Below are positions 1 through 12,190 of a stretch of DNA of 64,000 nucleotides, in pieces (positions within the stretch are counted from its first letter, which is position 1; each line of letters opens with the position of its first letter). Under the pieces are notes generated by a model, which did no database searches, was not told where the DNA came from, and worked only from the letters and a program-made list of their open reading frames with translations. Position numbers and translations under genes: made by a program. This DNA comes from Amphiura filiformis. Lineage: Eukaryota > Echinodermata > Ophiuroidea > Amphilepidida > Amphiuridae. The stretch is taken from contig NC_092628.1 in assembly GCF_039555335.1 (NCBI RefSeq), positions 38,400,965 to 38,464,964 of the forward strand. Reading direction: 5' to 3'.

Positions 1-111
1 GAGAGGGAATTGCACTTAAGGGCTTGCACTACCAAATCACACCAGCCCCCTCCCATCCATCCATTCGCACAAAAATGATTCAAACCAAATCACTAGATGG
101 ACAGGAGAACA

Positions 112-905
112 CTAAGCATGATTCAGGAGTTCAGCCATGTATGGAACTGGGCTTTCCTTGAATCTTTTGGTTTTCCACCTGTAACTCTGGACTTTAGGGG
201 GCTTTCTTAGAGTGATTGAGGATGAATAGTCAGTGGCAGGGAACCATCTGGAGAATTTTTCAGATGCATGTGCTTTGGATGCAAACTCCTTGCAAATCTA
301 CGGGAGTGTAGAGGCTCAAGATCCAGAGTGGCAAGGGAGTCGGAGTTTTGAATTCTCTCCAAACGGTCCTCCTGGCTCTGAGCGAGACCTGCATGCCATA
401 AGGGGGCTGCATACTGGTCTCATATAACATTTGTAGACAGAGAGGGTTTCACCTGCGTTGAGACCTGCTTCTTTAAGTTTACGTAACATGAACATTTTTC
501 CATTAGCTTTGGAATGCATATTGTCTACCTGGCCTTGCCATTTCAAATCATTTTGGATGATAACTCCCAGCAACTTGACTTTCTGGACTACTGCTAGGGA
601 GTGCTCAGAGATGCGTAGATCAACATCCGGGGATTTTTTTACTAAAGTACACACTCATGGCTTGGCATTTACTTGGATTCAACTTATGTTTGTTACTGAC
701 AGACCACTCATGGAGAGATTCTAAACACTGCTGTACCTCAGAGACATCATCAATGGCTCTATTTTCACCTATTGTAAGGTCGTCAACATACTTCCAAACC
801 TTCATTCTGTTGTCATCAAACTCAGTGAGTGCATCATTGATCATGCCTAAAAAGGCAATAGGACCAATGATAGTGCCCTGAGGTACACCACCATGTAATT
901 CTATA
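112..905 (-). mobile_element. 5'-truncated CR1/L2-like LINE, RT and C-terminal region
   Basis: Minus-strand reading gives the second half of a non-LTR reverse transcriptase. The GVPQGT motif and the catalytic YVDD box lie near 740-890, followed by a KLNPSKC thumb-entry motif and the VKLLGVIIQNDLKW block typical of Jockey-group (CR1/L2/Rex) LINEs. The reading then shifts frame at least twice: between the two RT blocks near 640, near 345, and again just after a stop near 212. Its natural end is the segment reading RWKTKRFKESPVPYMAELLN, with a TAG at 112-114. The 5' end is cut inside the RT domain at about 905, where the sequence passes directly into the tandem repeat unit. A dead copy; the clade is an inference from motif style. 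Confidence 0.8.
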
Positions 906-1729
906 CCACGTGCCGATTCTAAAACGGCACTCGTATTCATCAGGTACCAAATATGCCACTAATTTAACGTAAATGCAAAGTTAATTCCACCAGTAAGCAC
1001 ATATTTCAGCTGTCCGTATTACTGGGTTACAGTAAAAAAACATTAAATTGAAATGAAATTTTGTCTGTTTGATGAATCTAACCGATAATGAGTGACTATT
1101 ATATGTCACTCAATTGTTTATAAGATGAATTGTGTATCTTGAAACAGTAAAGCCGATTAGGTATTGGAACATCTAATAATATGGTTCATTAGGATTCACA
1201 TGAGCATTACGACATGAGAGGTAATTGCATGTTATAAGAACATAAATCATGATAAGTCGGATTTCTTTTTGCGAGGCGATGACAAGAATGCAAAGCCAAG
1301 AAGAGTCTACTTCTCTGGTCGTATAATATATTATTAAGCAACTCGTGTTGTCCGGCCTTATTAACTCAACTGAAATGATTAACAGTTCGTACTACCTTAA
1401 AATTTGCTTTTTAGCAAGATCTTTAATAGTTATGAAGACCGAAATAGAGTACGTTTATTTTATCCATGATCGGGCTTAACTTAATTTGCGCCAAATCCTT
1501 AGAGTATAAAGAACTTATTCTATCCTGAAGCTTTGAGTGTCTAATTTTAAACTTAATGCTATAATAACGACGTGAATAGAGATTGCTTGTACTTCAGGGA
1601 CTTGAGGCTTTAACATTTTAAGAATAGTAAGAATATAAAAAAAGTATAAGCTTCAGAACATTATCTCTGCATATAGCAGAGCTATTAAGTATACCATATT
1701 GCTTTCAACAAAACTATAGATAATAACAA

Positions 1730-1948
1730 ATTCTCGATCATGAGAGGATGTACCTTCTGCGTCAGCGTTCTTTTCATAGAATAACACGATCGCGCGACCT
1801 GCATGAACGAATCTTGACCTTGCCTAGCAACGACCATGTGATTGGCCAATTCTCAAAAGCTGTGTTTGCGCCGTAAGCACCGGTCTTTGCGTAGTACGCT
1901 CGACGCAAATAACTGTGCGTACCCAAGTTGGCTCTCATGATCGAGAAT
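1730..1948. mobile_element. MITE-like element with 17-bp perfect TIRs
   Basis: ATTCTCGATCATGAGAG at the left is the exact reverse complement of CTCTCATGATCGAGAAT at the right, 219 bp apart. The interior is non-coding and contains a GC-richer patch (cgatcgcgcgacc). Other copies of the surrounding repeat unit lack it. The superfamily cannot be assigned because the target-site duplication is not clear. Confidence 0.6.
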
Positions 1949-2002
1949 TAAATATTTGGCTATAGTAATCAACATTGTCAATGTACCCCGATAGTAGAAT
2001 AA

Positions 2003-2142
2003 GACCACAAAAAAGTGTTTGTTTGCTCAGACACGACCAACCTAAAAAATCAAATAACATCAAACACAAAGGAAGTCGACCTACCGACCCACTCCTTTCT
2101 ACCCCATGTCTGTGCAAGCAAACACTTTGGGGTTTTTTTTGG
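2003..2142. repeat. Imperfect inverted repeat
   Basis: Arms of about 27 bp (gaccacaaaaaagtgtttg at the left against caagcaaacactttgggg at the right) enclose about 85 bp. It looks like a small decayed MITE inside repeat unit copy 1. No coding sequence. Confidence 0.4.
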
Positions 2143-2985
2143 CCTAAATATGGTATAAGACCATAGTCAAATCCGTTTACCCACCTGTATAAAAGAAGGG
2201 CTTTGACATGTTATTTTATGTCAAGAATCTGCATTTCTTAAATACGTCTTACGGGCTGAAGAGAATTGAATTGACCATCGCCTGGAGAGGAATGTCACAC
2301 TATGTAATCGTAGCATAGGAACAACTTTGGCGACTGAATGAATATTACCGCATTTTAGACTTCCCATGTTCTACATATTATAGCTCATAGCTCATTTCAT
2401 GATTTGATATTATAATGTTATGCTGTGTTATATAGCAAATGACTAATGTATATTCAGGTATAAGAATATGTTATACTATTATGTTCCTTCAAAAATTATC
2501 ATGTATGCTTACATCTTAATCTAGATTTTGAGATTTAACAAGTCTGTAATCTACCATGAATAACAGTGCCTCGTAATATCGAGAAAAAACGCCGTAAAAA
2601 TATAAGTATTAATAACATATACATCTACTATGATGAAATACATTTCTTAGCATATCGCTCTATGCACAAATTTAAATTTTAAATAAATCTGTTATTTAAG
2701 ATATTGGTTACATCTAAACCTGTTTTGTTTATTGAGAAAACCCGAGAAACACCTGCGTTAACCTTAATCATAGACCATTAGATGTCGACATATTAAGACT
2801 GTAAAAATTACTGAATTGCAACAAACGAAATTCAAGGTTTTAACCGAATTAAATTTGTCCATCTCAACATGAAGGTGTATGCAAACCCTATGTTAATTAA
2901 GTGGAAATGATTTAGTTTGCAATAGCAGGTTCCACAACAGCATGGAATGTATTACAGCATTTTGTAACCTAACACTACTCAATTA

Positions 2986-3580
2986 TAAACACAGCCAAAA
3001 AAGAAAGTCTCCAGTAGTTCCATCCTCATTTAATCAGATTCTGATGAGTTTATGGCAAAATAATTTATATAATAATTTTCTATACACTCTCCTTCGAAGA
3101 TTGATACCAAATTTGATATCAAAAGTTTAATCATTCGTTCAATTTTAAAAATGACATAGGGAATTGTATCACGTAGCAGAGCTAGCGTGAGTGTCAAGAA
3201 TTACGTCGCCTGAATAGGCCGGCAGGTTAAAGGTTTGGCCATGCATATCAAAATGCAAATCAAATACCCCGCTCTTTCAATTGTGCGCAGGCAAGGGTAC
3301 AATGATTCCTGTACGGGCATGCTTCAGGCCACATAATAAGCTGATACCATGCATTGATTTTTGCGTGGTCAATTCGTAATTTGTCATTTTAAAATTGCAC
3401 GAATTTCCAAACAACGGCTCCTTTGCTCATGATGATTAAACTTTTGATATCAAATTTGGTATCAATCTTCGCAGGAAAGTGTATAGAAAATTATTATATA
3501 AATTATTTTGCCATAAACTCATCAAAATCTGATTAAATGGGGATGGAACTACTGGAGACTTTCTTTTTTGGCTGTGTTTA
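2986..3580. mobile_element. Long-TIR element (arms about 150 bp)
   Basis: Positions 2986-3133 and 3433-3580 are inverted copies of each other with few mismatches, both starting TAAACACAGCC at their outer ends. The 300-bp spacer is unrelated non-coding DNA. The element interrupts repeat unit copy 1 between the block ending actcaat and the block starting tttatg, which are adjacent in the other copies, so it is an insertion. Probable target duplication is short and A/T only, so it cannot be fixed. Confidence 0.65.
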
Positions 3581-3804
3581 TTTATGCTTGAAAGGCGCCA
3601 ATATGAGATTCATATTTACCATGTTAACTTAATGACACTCGGCTCAGGTGCAATGCAGAATCACTGATTCACTGCTATTTTATTACACTGGATCTAAAAC
3701 GACACTTATGTTATGTGAAATGCCTTAAAACATTTAGTTGAAAGAAACTTACTCTCCTAAAAGGTGTACACTTGAACATAATTGTGAAAACATGGAGTAG
3801 CTTT

Positions 3805-5175
3805 ACCACGTGGCGATTCTATAAGGTCACTCGCATTCATCATATATATATGCTAATATTTTGACGTCACTGCAAAGCGAATTCTACCAATAAGCACATA
3901 TTTCAGCTGTCCGTATTACCCTGTTACAGTAAACAATCATTAGAGTGATATGTGTATGTTTGATGAACCTATCCGGTAATATCTGTCACACAATTGTAAA
4001 TAATATGAATACCTTAAAATAGTTATGTATCTTGAAATAGTAAAGACGATTGGGTATTTGGAACATCTTATTCATTTGGATCCACATGAACATTAAAGCA
4101 TGAGAAAGAATAGCGTGTTATAAGCATATAAACCATGATAACTAGGATTTCTTTAGCGCGGCAATGACAGGAATGCAAAGTCATGCTAACGAGTCTACTT
4201 CTCTGGTCGTAAAAAAAATATAATTTGACAATTCATGTAATGTATAGACATGTTTTCAATTCTTATCTCACTGAAATTCCCTTTAATTGAATTGTTTCAT
4301 GAATTTATAGTTATTGCGATCGCACACGCACCCCGACACACCCCACACACCCCCACAGATAGCCACCGTCGCAACACATTATACACTAATTTTTCTAGTA
4401 ATGGGAGTGTAGCTTTAGCTACCGTACAAAATCCCGAGACTTTGATAACGAAATACATTTCATAGCATATCGCTATATGCACAGCACAAGGTTTTGTACG
4501 ATTTATTATTTAAGGAAAACCGCATTGCTAAAGGGGCATCAACTAAAATATTTGCTAAAATATTTAAATTTTACAAATCTGTTGTTTAAAATATTGGTAT
4601 ACATCTAAACCTGTTTTGTTTATTGTGGAAACACCAAATGTTATTTGAACACACTGACACTTGCGATAACATTTACAGCGTGTAATAGATAGATGTCGAC
4701 ATAAGACAAGAACAGTAAAGGTAGTGAATCACAACAAACGATATTCAAGGTTGCATAACCAATTTAAATATGTCCAATTTGACATGAATGTGTATGCAAA
4801 CCCTATCTTAGAGATTATTAAATGGAATTTTAATCAAGTGAAAATCTTAAGTTCGGAATGACAAATTCCACAACAGCATTGAATGTATTAAAGCATTATG
4901 TAACATAACACTGCACTACCAAATATATTTATGTTTGAAAGGCGCCAATATGAGATTCATATTAACTTAATGACACTCGGCTTAGGAGCAATGCAGAATT
5001 ACTGCTATTACACTAAATCTTTTTACGCTCTCGGGCTTAATTAGTGCACTTAAACGCTGGATGTCAAATCTGTAAAACGACACTTATGTAATGTGAAATG
5101 CCTTAAAACATTCATTAGTGGAAAGGAACTCAGCTACTCTCATTAAAGACGTACACTTGAACATGGAGTAGCTTT
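3805..5175 (+). repeat. Tandem repeat unit A, copy 2 (short)
   Basis: Same unit as copy 1, only about 1.37 kb long. Shared landmarks: the accacgtg marker at 3805, the gcgcggcaatgacagg block near 4156, a C-rich block near 4322-4360 (cacccccacagatagccacc) and the gaaaggcgccaatatgag block near 4937. The segments found between 5640 and 6420 in the next copy are missing here, so it carries an internal deletion. Confidence 0.7.
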
Positions 5176-7133
5176 ACCACGTGGCGATACTATACGGGCA
5201 TTCTTATTCATCAGGTATAAATATGCCACTACTTTGTTTGACGTCAATGCAAAGCGAATTCTACCAATAAGCACATAATTTCAGCTGTCCGTATTACCGT
5301 GCTACAGTACACAATCATTTGATGGAAATGTGTATGTTTGGTGAACCTACCCGGTAATATCTGTCATACACTTGTAAATAATATGAATACCTAATTAGTA
5401 AAGAGGATTAGGTATTTGGAACATCTTTATTAATTATTCAATTGGATTCATATGAACATTACAGCATGCGACAGAATAGCATGCTATAAGCATAATAATA
5501 AACCATTATTATAAACTATTATTATTAGCGCGGCAATGACAGGAATGCAAAAGCCATGCTAACGAGTCTATACTTCTCTGGTTGTAAAAAATATAATTTG
5601 ACAACTTATGTAATATATAGACATGTTACCTCACTTGAAATTCCCTTTAATTCCATTTTATAAGCAAAGGAACCAAAATAGGATTGACAGATGCATTGAC
5701 CTGATATTGAGCACTTAAAATTTATTTTTAATAGAATATCTTTAAAATGATTAACTGCGAAACCAGAAGTGAATTTTCTACTTAAAGATATTCGGACAGT
5801 TAGCTCATATAAAGCTGCCATATTGTCAATACTTCCATCCATAACGCCTAGTAATCCTGGTTATCCCTCGCGAGACATCATAATATCATATTATCACTTG
5901 ACTTACACTGCCCTGCCCTTGTATAGTGATTAGAAAAACATAACCATGTGATATATTTCTCATAAATCACATTTCTCACTAGTTAAACTCCAACAGTAAG
6001 TTACTTAATTGGTTATTTACCTCTACCGTGTCTACTTAACTCCTTGATCGAAGCCAATAGCAGCTATATTTATGTATCGCAAACAAAAATACACCATGTA
6101 AGTTTTGCTTTATTTACACATGATATTGGCCTGAGGAATGTCACATATATGATGTGTTTTTCTCTCGCACTATTTATTGCTTTATAAATATAACACAGAT
6201 TGAGAACGTGACTCTATTAAAATATATTCACCTCACATACCAGGTCACAATACTTGTTTGATAGGAATACCACACTTTGGTAATACAATACGTCCCATTT
6301 GTCCAGGCATGACGTAATCAGGGGTTATAATAGTAGCCTACATGTGTAGTACTAATCGTGTCCTTGTTTCGTGCAAATGTATAAATAGAAACGTGGGTGT
6401 AAAAATACTTTAATTTGCAATTTAAAACTATAATATTTGCAGGTCAACTCCCGACACATACCCCCCCCACGTGCACCCCACACAGATAGCCACCCACCAC
6501 AACACATTATACACTAATTTTCCTATGGGAGGGTGGCTGTAGCTACCGTACAAAAAAAATCCCGACACTTTAATAGCGAAATACGTTTCTTAGCATATCG
6601 CTATATGTTCAACATAAGGTTTTCTACGATTTATTATTTAAGGAAACCGCATTACTCAAGGGGCATCAACAAAAATATTTGCTGAAATATTTACCTAAAA
6701 TATTTAAATTTTGCAGAACCAATTCAACATGAATGTGTATGCAAACTCTATCTTAGAGATTATTAAACGGCATTTTAATCAAGTGAAAATGTTTAGTTCG
6801 GAATGACAAATTCCACAACAGCATTGAATTTATTAAAGCATTATGTAACCTAACACTGCACTACTCAATATATTTATGTTTGAAAGGCGCCAATATGAGA
6901 TTCATATTAACTTAATGACACTCGGCTCAGGAGCAATGCAGAATTACTGCTATTACACTCAATCTTTTACGCTCTCGGGCTTAATTAGTGCACTTAAACG
7001 CTGGGTGTCAAATCTGTAAAACGACACTTATGTAATGTGAAATGCCTTAAAACATTTATTAATGGCAAGAAACTCATCGACTCTCCTTAAAGGCGTACAC
7101 TTGAACATAATTGTGAAAACATGTAGTAGCTTT
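5176..7133 (+). repeat. Tandem repeat unit A, copy 3
   Basis: A copy of about 1.96 kb without obvious nested elements, so it is the best single representative of the unit. It contains all landmark blocks in order: marker, gcgcggcaatgacagg, ggattgacagatgcattgac, tccctcgcgagacatcat, gcctgaggaatgtcacat, a CA-rich/C-rich block at 6455-6500, tagcgaaatacgtttc, and the block of lower-case homology that ends in gaaaggcgccaatatgag. No coding sequence seen on either strand. Confidence 0.7.
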
Positions 7134-7690
7134 ACCACGTGGCGATTCTATACGGGCACTCGTATTCATCAGGTATATATAAAATATGCCACTACTTTGA
7201 CGTCAATGCAAAGCGAATTCTACCAACAAGCGAATAATTCCAGCTGTCAGTATTACCGTGCTACAGTAAACAATCATTAGAGTGAAATGTGTATGTTTGA
7301 TGAACCTATCCGGTAATATTTGTCATACAATTGTAAATAATATGAATACCTAAATAGTTATGTATCTTGAAATAGTAAAGACAATTCGGTATTTGGAACA
7401 TCTTATATTAATTATTCATTTGGATTCATATGAACATTACAGCATGAGACAGAATATCATGTTATAAGCATATAAACCATGATATGTGGGATATCTTTAG
7501 CGCGGCAATGACAATAATGCAAAAGCCATGCTAACGAGTCTACCTCTCTGGTCGTAAAAATATAAGTTGACAACTTATGTAATATATAGACATGTTTTCC
7601 CAGCCATTTTTCCTCACTTGAAATTCCCTTTAATTGCATTTTACAAGGAAAGGAACTAAAATAGGATTGACAGATGCATTGACCTGATAT

Positions 7691-7828
7691 AGAACTAGGG
7701 GTGCGCGCGAAGCGCGCATGGTCGCGAAGCGGCCAACGAGGCGCTGATAGGACTACTGGTGGGCTTTGTAAATGTCAGAGAGGGGTTGCCGGTTGTCATG
7801 GTCCCATACAGGCACTGAACAAGTGCTA
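7691..7828. mobile_element. 138-bp GC-rich insertion with 9-bp target duplication
   Basis: ACCTGATAT occurs at 7682-7690 and again at 7829-7837, while copies 3 and 5 of the repeat unit have it once at the equivalent place. The inserted DNA starts with a GC-rich stretch (gtgcgcgcgaagcgcgcatg), unlike its surroundings. No TIR is visible, so it may be a short retroposed fragment. The family is unknown. Confidence 0.6.
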
Positions 7829-8008
7829 ACCTGATATTGAGCACTTAAAATTTATTTTGTAATAAAATAGCTTTAAAATGATTAACTACGAAACCAGAGG
7901 TGAATTTTCACAGGTATGCGGACAGTTATATCATCTTTGATGGTGGTAGTTGTTTGACTGGTGCCGGAGCTGACATAGTGTCAATACTTTCCATCCATAA
8001 AGCCTAGT

Positions 8009-8059
8009 AATCATGGTAATCCCTCGCGAGACATCATATTGCGAGGGATTACCATGATT
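8009..8059. repeat. 19-bp perfect hairpin
   Basis: AATCATGGTAATCCCTCGC at 8009-8027 is repeated as its exact reverse complement at 8041-8059, leaving a 13-nt loop. Copy 3 of the repeat unit has only the first arm (near 5848), so the second arm arose by a local inverted duplication. Confidence 0.7.
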
Positions 8060-8247
8060 GATCATGATATCACTTGACTTACACTGCCCTGCCCTGGTAT
8101 AGTGATTAGAAAAACATCCCCGTGTGATACATTTCTGATAAATCACATTTCACAATAGTATAAGTGTATAAATAAACTACAATTATAAGTTACTTGTTGG
8201 TCATTTGCCTCTGCGAACTACTTGATCGAAGTCAATAACACGACAAT

Positions 8248-9456
8248 TGACTTTGACTTAACTGCACAGGCCGGTGTGGCCTCTTGCACTCTGCCGAGTA
8301 AGCCTCCTCCATCCAGTTCTGTCTGTTGCTTGTGTCTTTGCTTCATTTGGGGTCATTCCCAAGTCCCTTTGAATTTGGTCCTTCCATCTGGTTGGTGGAC
8401 GACCTGTGGTCTTTTCTTGATGAAGTCATTAATGTAGGCTTGGTAGGGAAGCCGGTGTAGAGGCATCCTGAAGATATGCCCAGCCCATTTCAAACGTCTC
8501 CGGCAGATAACATCATTGATGGAGCTAGTGATGTTGAGACTCTGTCTGATGGAATTGTTGCGGATTTTGTCAAGTAGTGAAACTCCAAGCATTGCCCTAA
8601 GGCATCGCATTTCAAAAACATCCAGTCTGTGTCGATCGGATTCACGTAACGCCCAGGATTCTGACCCATAGGTGGCAATAGGGAGGATGAGCGACTGGTA
8701 GATCCTTACTTTCAGCGATCTGGTGATGTCCTGGTTAGACCAGATGGTATTTTTCAATCTACCAAATGCCCAGGCTGCCAACTTTGTGCGACAGTTAATA
8801 TCCTCTTCTACTGAGGGCACACTACTACCCAGAAAGACAAAGTTATTTACTTTGTCAATGGGCATTTGGTTCAGCATGATATCTCTTGGATCGTCAGACA
8901 TGATCTTGCATTTTGTGGGGTTAATTTTCATTCCCCAGCTGCTGCATGCTTTTTCCAATTCATTAGTGGAGATTTGCAGGTTCTCAAAGTTTATATCCAT
9001 GAGTTTGGTGTCATCTGCATATCGGATGTTGTTAATGCACATGTCACCCATCTGCACACCTGCGCCTAGATTTTGGATGTCCTTCATGACAAACTCCAGA
9101 TATAGATTGAAGAGGCATGGTGAGAGAAGACATCCCTGTCTAACACCTACTAGGACTTCAAACCAATCGGTGATCTTTCCATTTACCACGACTGAGCATT
9201 TGGTTTGCTCATACATTTTTGCAATGAGGCTCGCCAGTTTGGCGTCTACTCCTACTGATCGCAGACATTTCCAAAGGGCCTCCCTCCATATGGTGTCAAA
9301 TGCTGCTTTGAAGTCTACAAAGTTCCAGTGTATTGGAATGTGTCTTTCTTTAGCCTTTTCGAAGATTTGGCGTACTGTAAATACCGCATCTGAGGTGCCT
9401 CTGGAACTCCTGAACCCACACTGTTCCTCTCTCAGATGGTTATCTACAGTCTGTTG
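8248..9456 (-). mobile_element. 5'-truncated RTE (BovB-like) LINE with 11-bp target duplication
   Basis: AACACGACAAT occurs at 8237-8247 and 9457-9467 on either side, as expected for target-primed insertion. The element runs on the minus strand: the 3' end is at 8248, with a short TCAAAG-type tail, and the 5' end is cut within the RT domain at 9456. It interrupts repeat unit copy 4, whose flanks join cleanly when it is removed (compare copy 3 near 6045-6090). Few lesions and clear target duplications suggest a fairly young insertion. Confidence 0.85.
8258..9456 (-). pseudogene. RTE-type reverse transcriptase fragment
   Basis: About 380 residues read nearly without a break. RT motifs in order: GFRSSRGTSDAVFTVRQI (palm entry), FVDFKAAFD (first catalytic Asp), GVRQGCLLSPCLFNLY, IRYADDTKL (YADD box), MKINPTKCKIM, FVFLGS, and ESWALRESDRHRLDVFEMR followed by WAGHIFRM. 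This order and wording match RTE/BovB ORF2 proteins; the AP endonuclease half is missing through 5' truncation. One frameshift near 8425 separates the main frame from the true C-terminus, which reads TRWKDQIQRDLGMTPNEAK and ends at TAA 8258-8260. The first residues of the open frame above 9456 belong to the host repeat, not to the element. Confidence 0.85.
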
Positions 9457-11185
9457 AACACGACAATAGCTATTTATATATCGCAAACAAAAATACAACA
9501 TCTAATTTTCATCTTCAAATTTTGCTCTCCTACCCACACTTTAATACACATGATATTAGCCTGAGGAATGTCACATAAATGATGTATTTTTCTCTCGTAC
9601 TATTTATGGCTTGTTTAGATAATATAACATAGATTGAGAACGTGCCTCTATTAATATATACCTTGCATATTGTGTGTTTTGGTTTTACCAAATTAACATG
9701 TGACAATATCTGTTAATAGGAATTGGTTATCACACCTTGGTGATACGACACGTCCCATGTGTCCAGTCATGACGTAATCAGGAACCATAATAGTGCATGT
9801 GTAGTGCTTTTATCGTATCCTTGTTTCGGGCCAATTTATAAATAGAAACGTGGGTGTAAATATACCTTGTTTAATTTGCAATTTAAAACTATTGATATTT
9901 GCAGGTCAACTCCGGCCATGGTTATGCTTTGAATTGTTTTTTGATTTTTATTGCGCATGCAATATCGCACCCCCATAACGACACAATGACACACCTCACA
10001 GATACCCACCCACCCCAAGACATTATATAATAATTTTCCTGAATTTGTGGAACAAAAGGGAAAATCCAAGGAGAGTCGAAATCATTTCTTTCCATGGACA
10101 CTAAATAAAGGCAAATAGGATTTTGCTGCAACTTTGAAATCTTGGGTTACTGTCACTTAATATAACTAACTAATAAATATAGTTCGATAAAGAACGATTT
10201 TTATCTGTACAATTCTGCAACCAACTGCACTTTGGTATATGCTGTACATACGTAAGAAGAAGAAGATACATGATTAAGTTAATTTGCGAAACATCCTTAG
10301 AGTATGATAAACGTATTTATTCTGAAGTCAAGAATGTTTTGGCAAACCGGAAAGGGGGTAAGCAATTTGTGGCAAGCCGAGAGGAGGGGAAGCGATTTTT
10401 AAACGCCCTAAACAGGTTTAGGAAACAGTTCGGAAATGCTTGAATAATCAAATTTCTTGGAATATCTATTAAATATGCACATAGTTTTCTACAATTGGTT
10501 TTTAAGGAAATTGCATTGCTGAAGAGGAGGCACAATCGTATCCCAAAGTAGTTATAATTAACTACTACTTTACTAAGATATTTACAATTAACTATTTATC
10601 TAAGATAAAGGTTGCGCTTAAATGCGTGTTACTTATTGCGGAAACACTCGATGTAACACATTAACACCTGCGTTAACATTTTTAACTTTATAACTGTTTC
10701 AATATAAAGACGACTACAGTGAATTTAGTGAAATACAACTACCTAAATCCAGGGTTACATAACAGTTTATTTGTACGTAAACCTATCTTAGAAATAGCTA
10801 AATATAGGTAATATATTATATAATATATATAATAATCAAGTTGAAATAGTCGTTTCAAAATGGCAAAATCCACCAGCCTGGAATGTATGCATTTTGTAAC
10901 CCAACACTACTCAATATATTTATGTTTGAAAGGCCTCAATATCAGATTCATATCAACTTAATGACACTCGGCTGAGGAGTAATGCAGAATTACTGCTATA
11001 TTATATTACATGGAATATTTTTACGTTCTCAGGTTTAATTTAGTGCACTGAAACACTGGGCGTCAATCTGTAAAATTACACTTATGTAATAATGAAGTGC
11101 CTTAAAATTAAATGGAATGAAACTTTTAGTTACTTTCCTAAAAGGAGTACACTCATGTATAACTGTGAAAACATGGAGTAGCTTT

Positions 11186-12190
11186 ACCACGTGCCGATTC
11201 TAAAAGGGCACTCATATCCTATTCATCAGGTATAAAATATGCCACTATTTTGACGTAAACATGGTAAATGCTAAACAAATTCTACCAACAAGCACAAATT
11301 AGTTGGTATTACCGTGTTTAACAGTAAACAACTATTGGATTGAAATGAAAGTGTTCTGTTTGATTAACCTAACTGTGACTGAAATGTCCGTCACAAATTG
11401 TAACTAAGATGAATACAAAACGATGAGGTATTTGGAACATTTTATATCAATTAATCATAGTTCCCCATGATTCGCATGAACATTACAGCATGAGACAGAA
11501 TTGCAGGCTATAAGCATATATAAACCATGATAAGTCGGATTTCTATTGACGCGGCGATGACAGGAATGGAATAGCAATGCTGACAAGTCTACTTCTCTGG
11601 TCGTAGAACATAATATGTGGCGCGTCATGTCAAAAGCAGACACTTTTGGGCAGGTTATCAATTTCGAGGTTTTTACATATCTTAAATAAAGAGACATTTT
11701 GCTCAACAACACCGTTTTCCCCAATGAAATCGGACATTCCTAAGCGAAGATATTTAGTTCGTAAGCTATGGTATTATAAAATTGGAAATTGAGATATCGG
11801 CCTTTAAAAATATTATTGACAATGTTGAGAGTAGGAAGTACCTTGAAAAATGTCTCAAAAATTCAAGATGCCAGTTATATTCCGGTCTGAAACTATCAGA
11901 CAATATTTTTAACATTAATAACATCACAAATTCGCAACAAACCCAAATTGTGAAAAAATCACCCGGGCAGATTTTTGGCTATTTCTCCATTTACGATCCT
12001 GCCCAAAAGTGTCTGCTTTTGACATGACGCGTCACATATAATATGACAACTCATGTAATATTAAGGTTTTTCCAGCCTTGTTACATCACTTGGAATTCCC
12101 ATTAATTACATTTTATAGGGAAAGGAACTAAAATAGGATTGACAGATGCATTGACCTGATATTGAGCACTTAAATTGTATTTTTAAGGAA
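11186..12190 (+). repeat. Tandem repeat unit A, copy 5 (partial)
   Basis: Starts with the marker at 11186, keeps the gcggcgatgacaggaatg block near 11551, then is interrupted by a 421-bp MITE (11616-12036), and resumes with the block ggattgacagatgcattgac at 12137. Homology to the other copies fades after about 12190. Confidence 0.65.
11616..12036. mobile_element. 421-bp MITE, TA target, TGTG...CACA ends
   Basis: Ends TGTGGCGCGTCATGTC and its inverse, followed by matching AAAAGCAGACACTTTTGGGC, form TIRs of about 38 bp with one mismatch. TA flanks both ends (11614-11615, 12037-12038) and the other copies of the repeat unit are uninterrupted here. A TA target fits Tc1/mariner-type mobilisation. 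The 81-codon open frame inside (11782-12027) overlaps the right TIR and resembles nothing I know. Confidence 0.75.

Larger units (their letters stand above)
905..3804 (+). repeat. Tandem repeat unit A, copy 1
   Basis: First of about five diverged copies of an AT-rich non-coding unit. I mark each copy by the shared segment reading accacgtg followed by cattcatcaggta (here 905-947). The copy then shares blocks with the others around 1270-1330, 2630-2670, 2820-2890 and 3585-3690. It is longer than its neighbours because it carries extra inverted-repeat elements (1730-1948, 2003-2142, 2986-3580). No credible coding sequence. Copy boundaries are arbitrary, set at the marker. Confidence 0.7.
7134..11185 (+). 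repeat. Tandem repeat unit A, copy 4 (with nested LINE)
   Basis: The longest copy, because a 1.2 kb RTE-like LINE (8248-9456) and a 138-bp insertion (7691-7828) sit inside it. Removing them leaves about 2.7 kb in the same order as copy 3. It also has a 19-bp perfect hairpin at 8009-8059 that copy 3 lacks. Confidence 0.7.

Noticed and set aside
905-947. CTGATGA...GAA on the minus strand of repeat unit A, resembling a hammerhead core
   Set aside because: The stem pairs only in one or two copies (best in 7134-7180) and is lost in others without compensation; no stem III.
8723-9457. 244-codon open frame on the plus strand
   Set aside because: Antisense of the RTE reverse transcriptase; no known domain.
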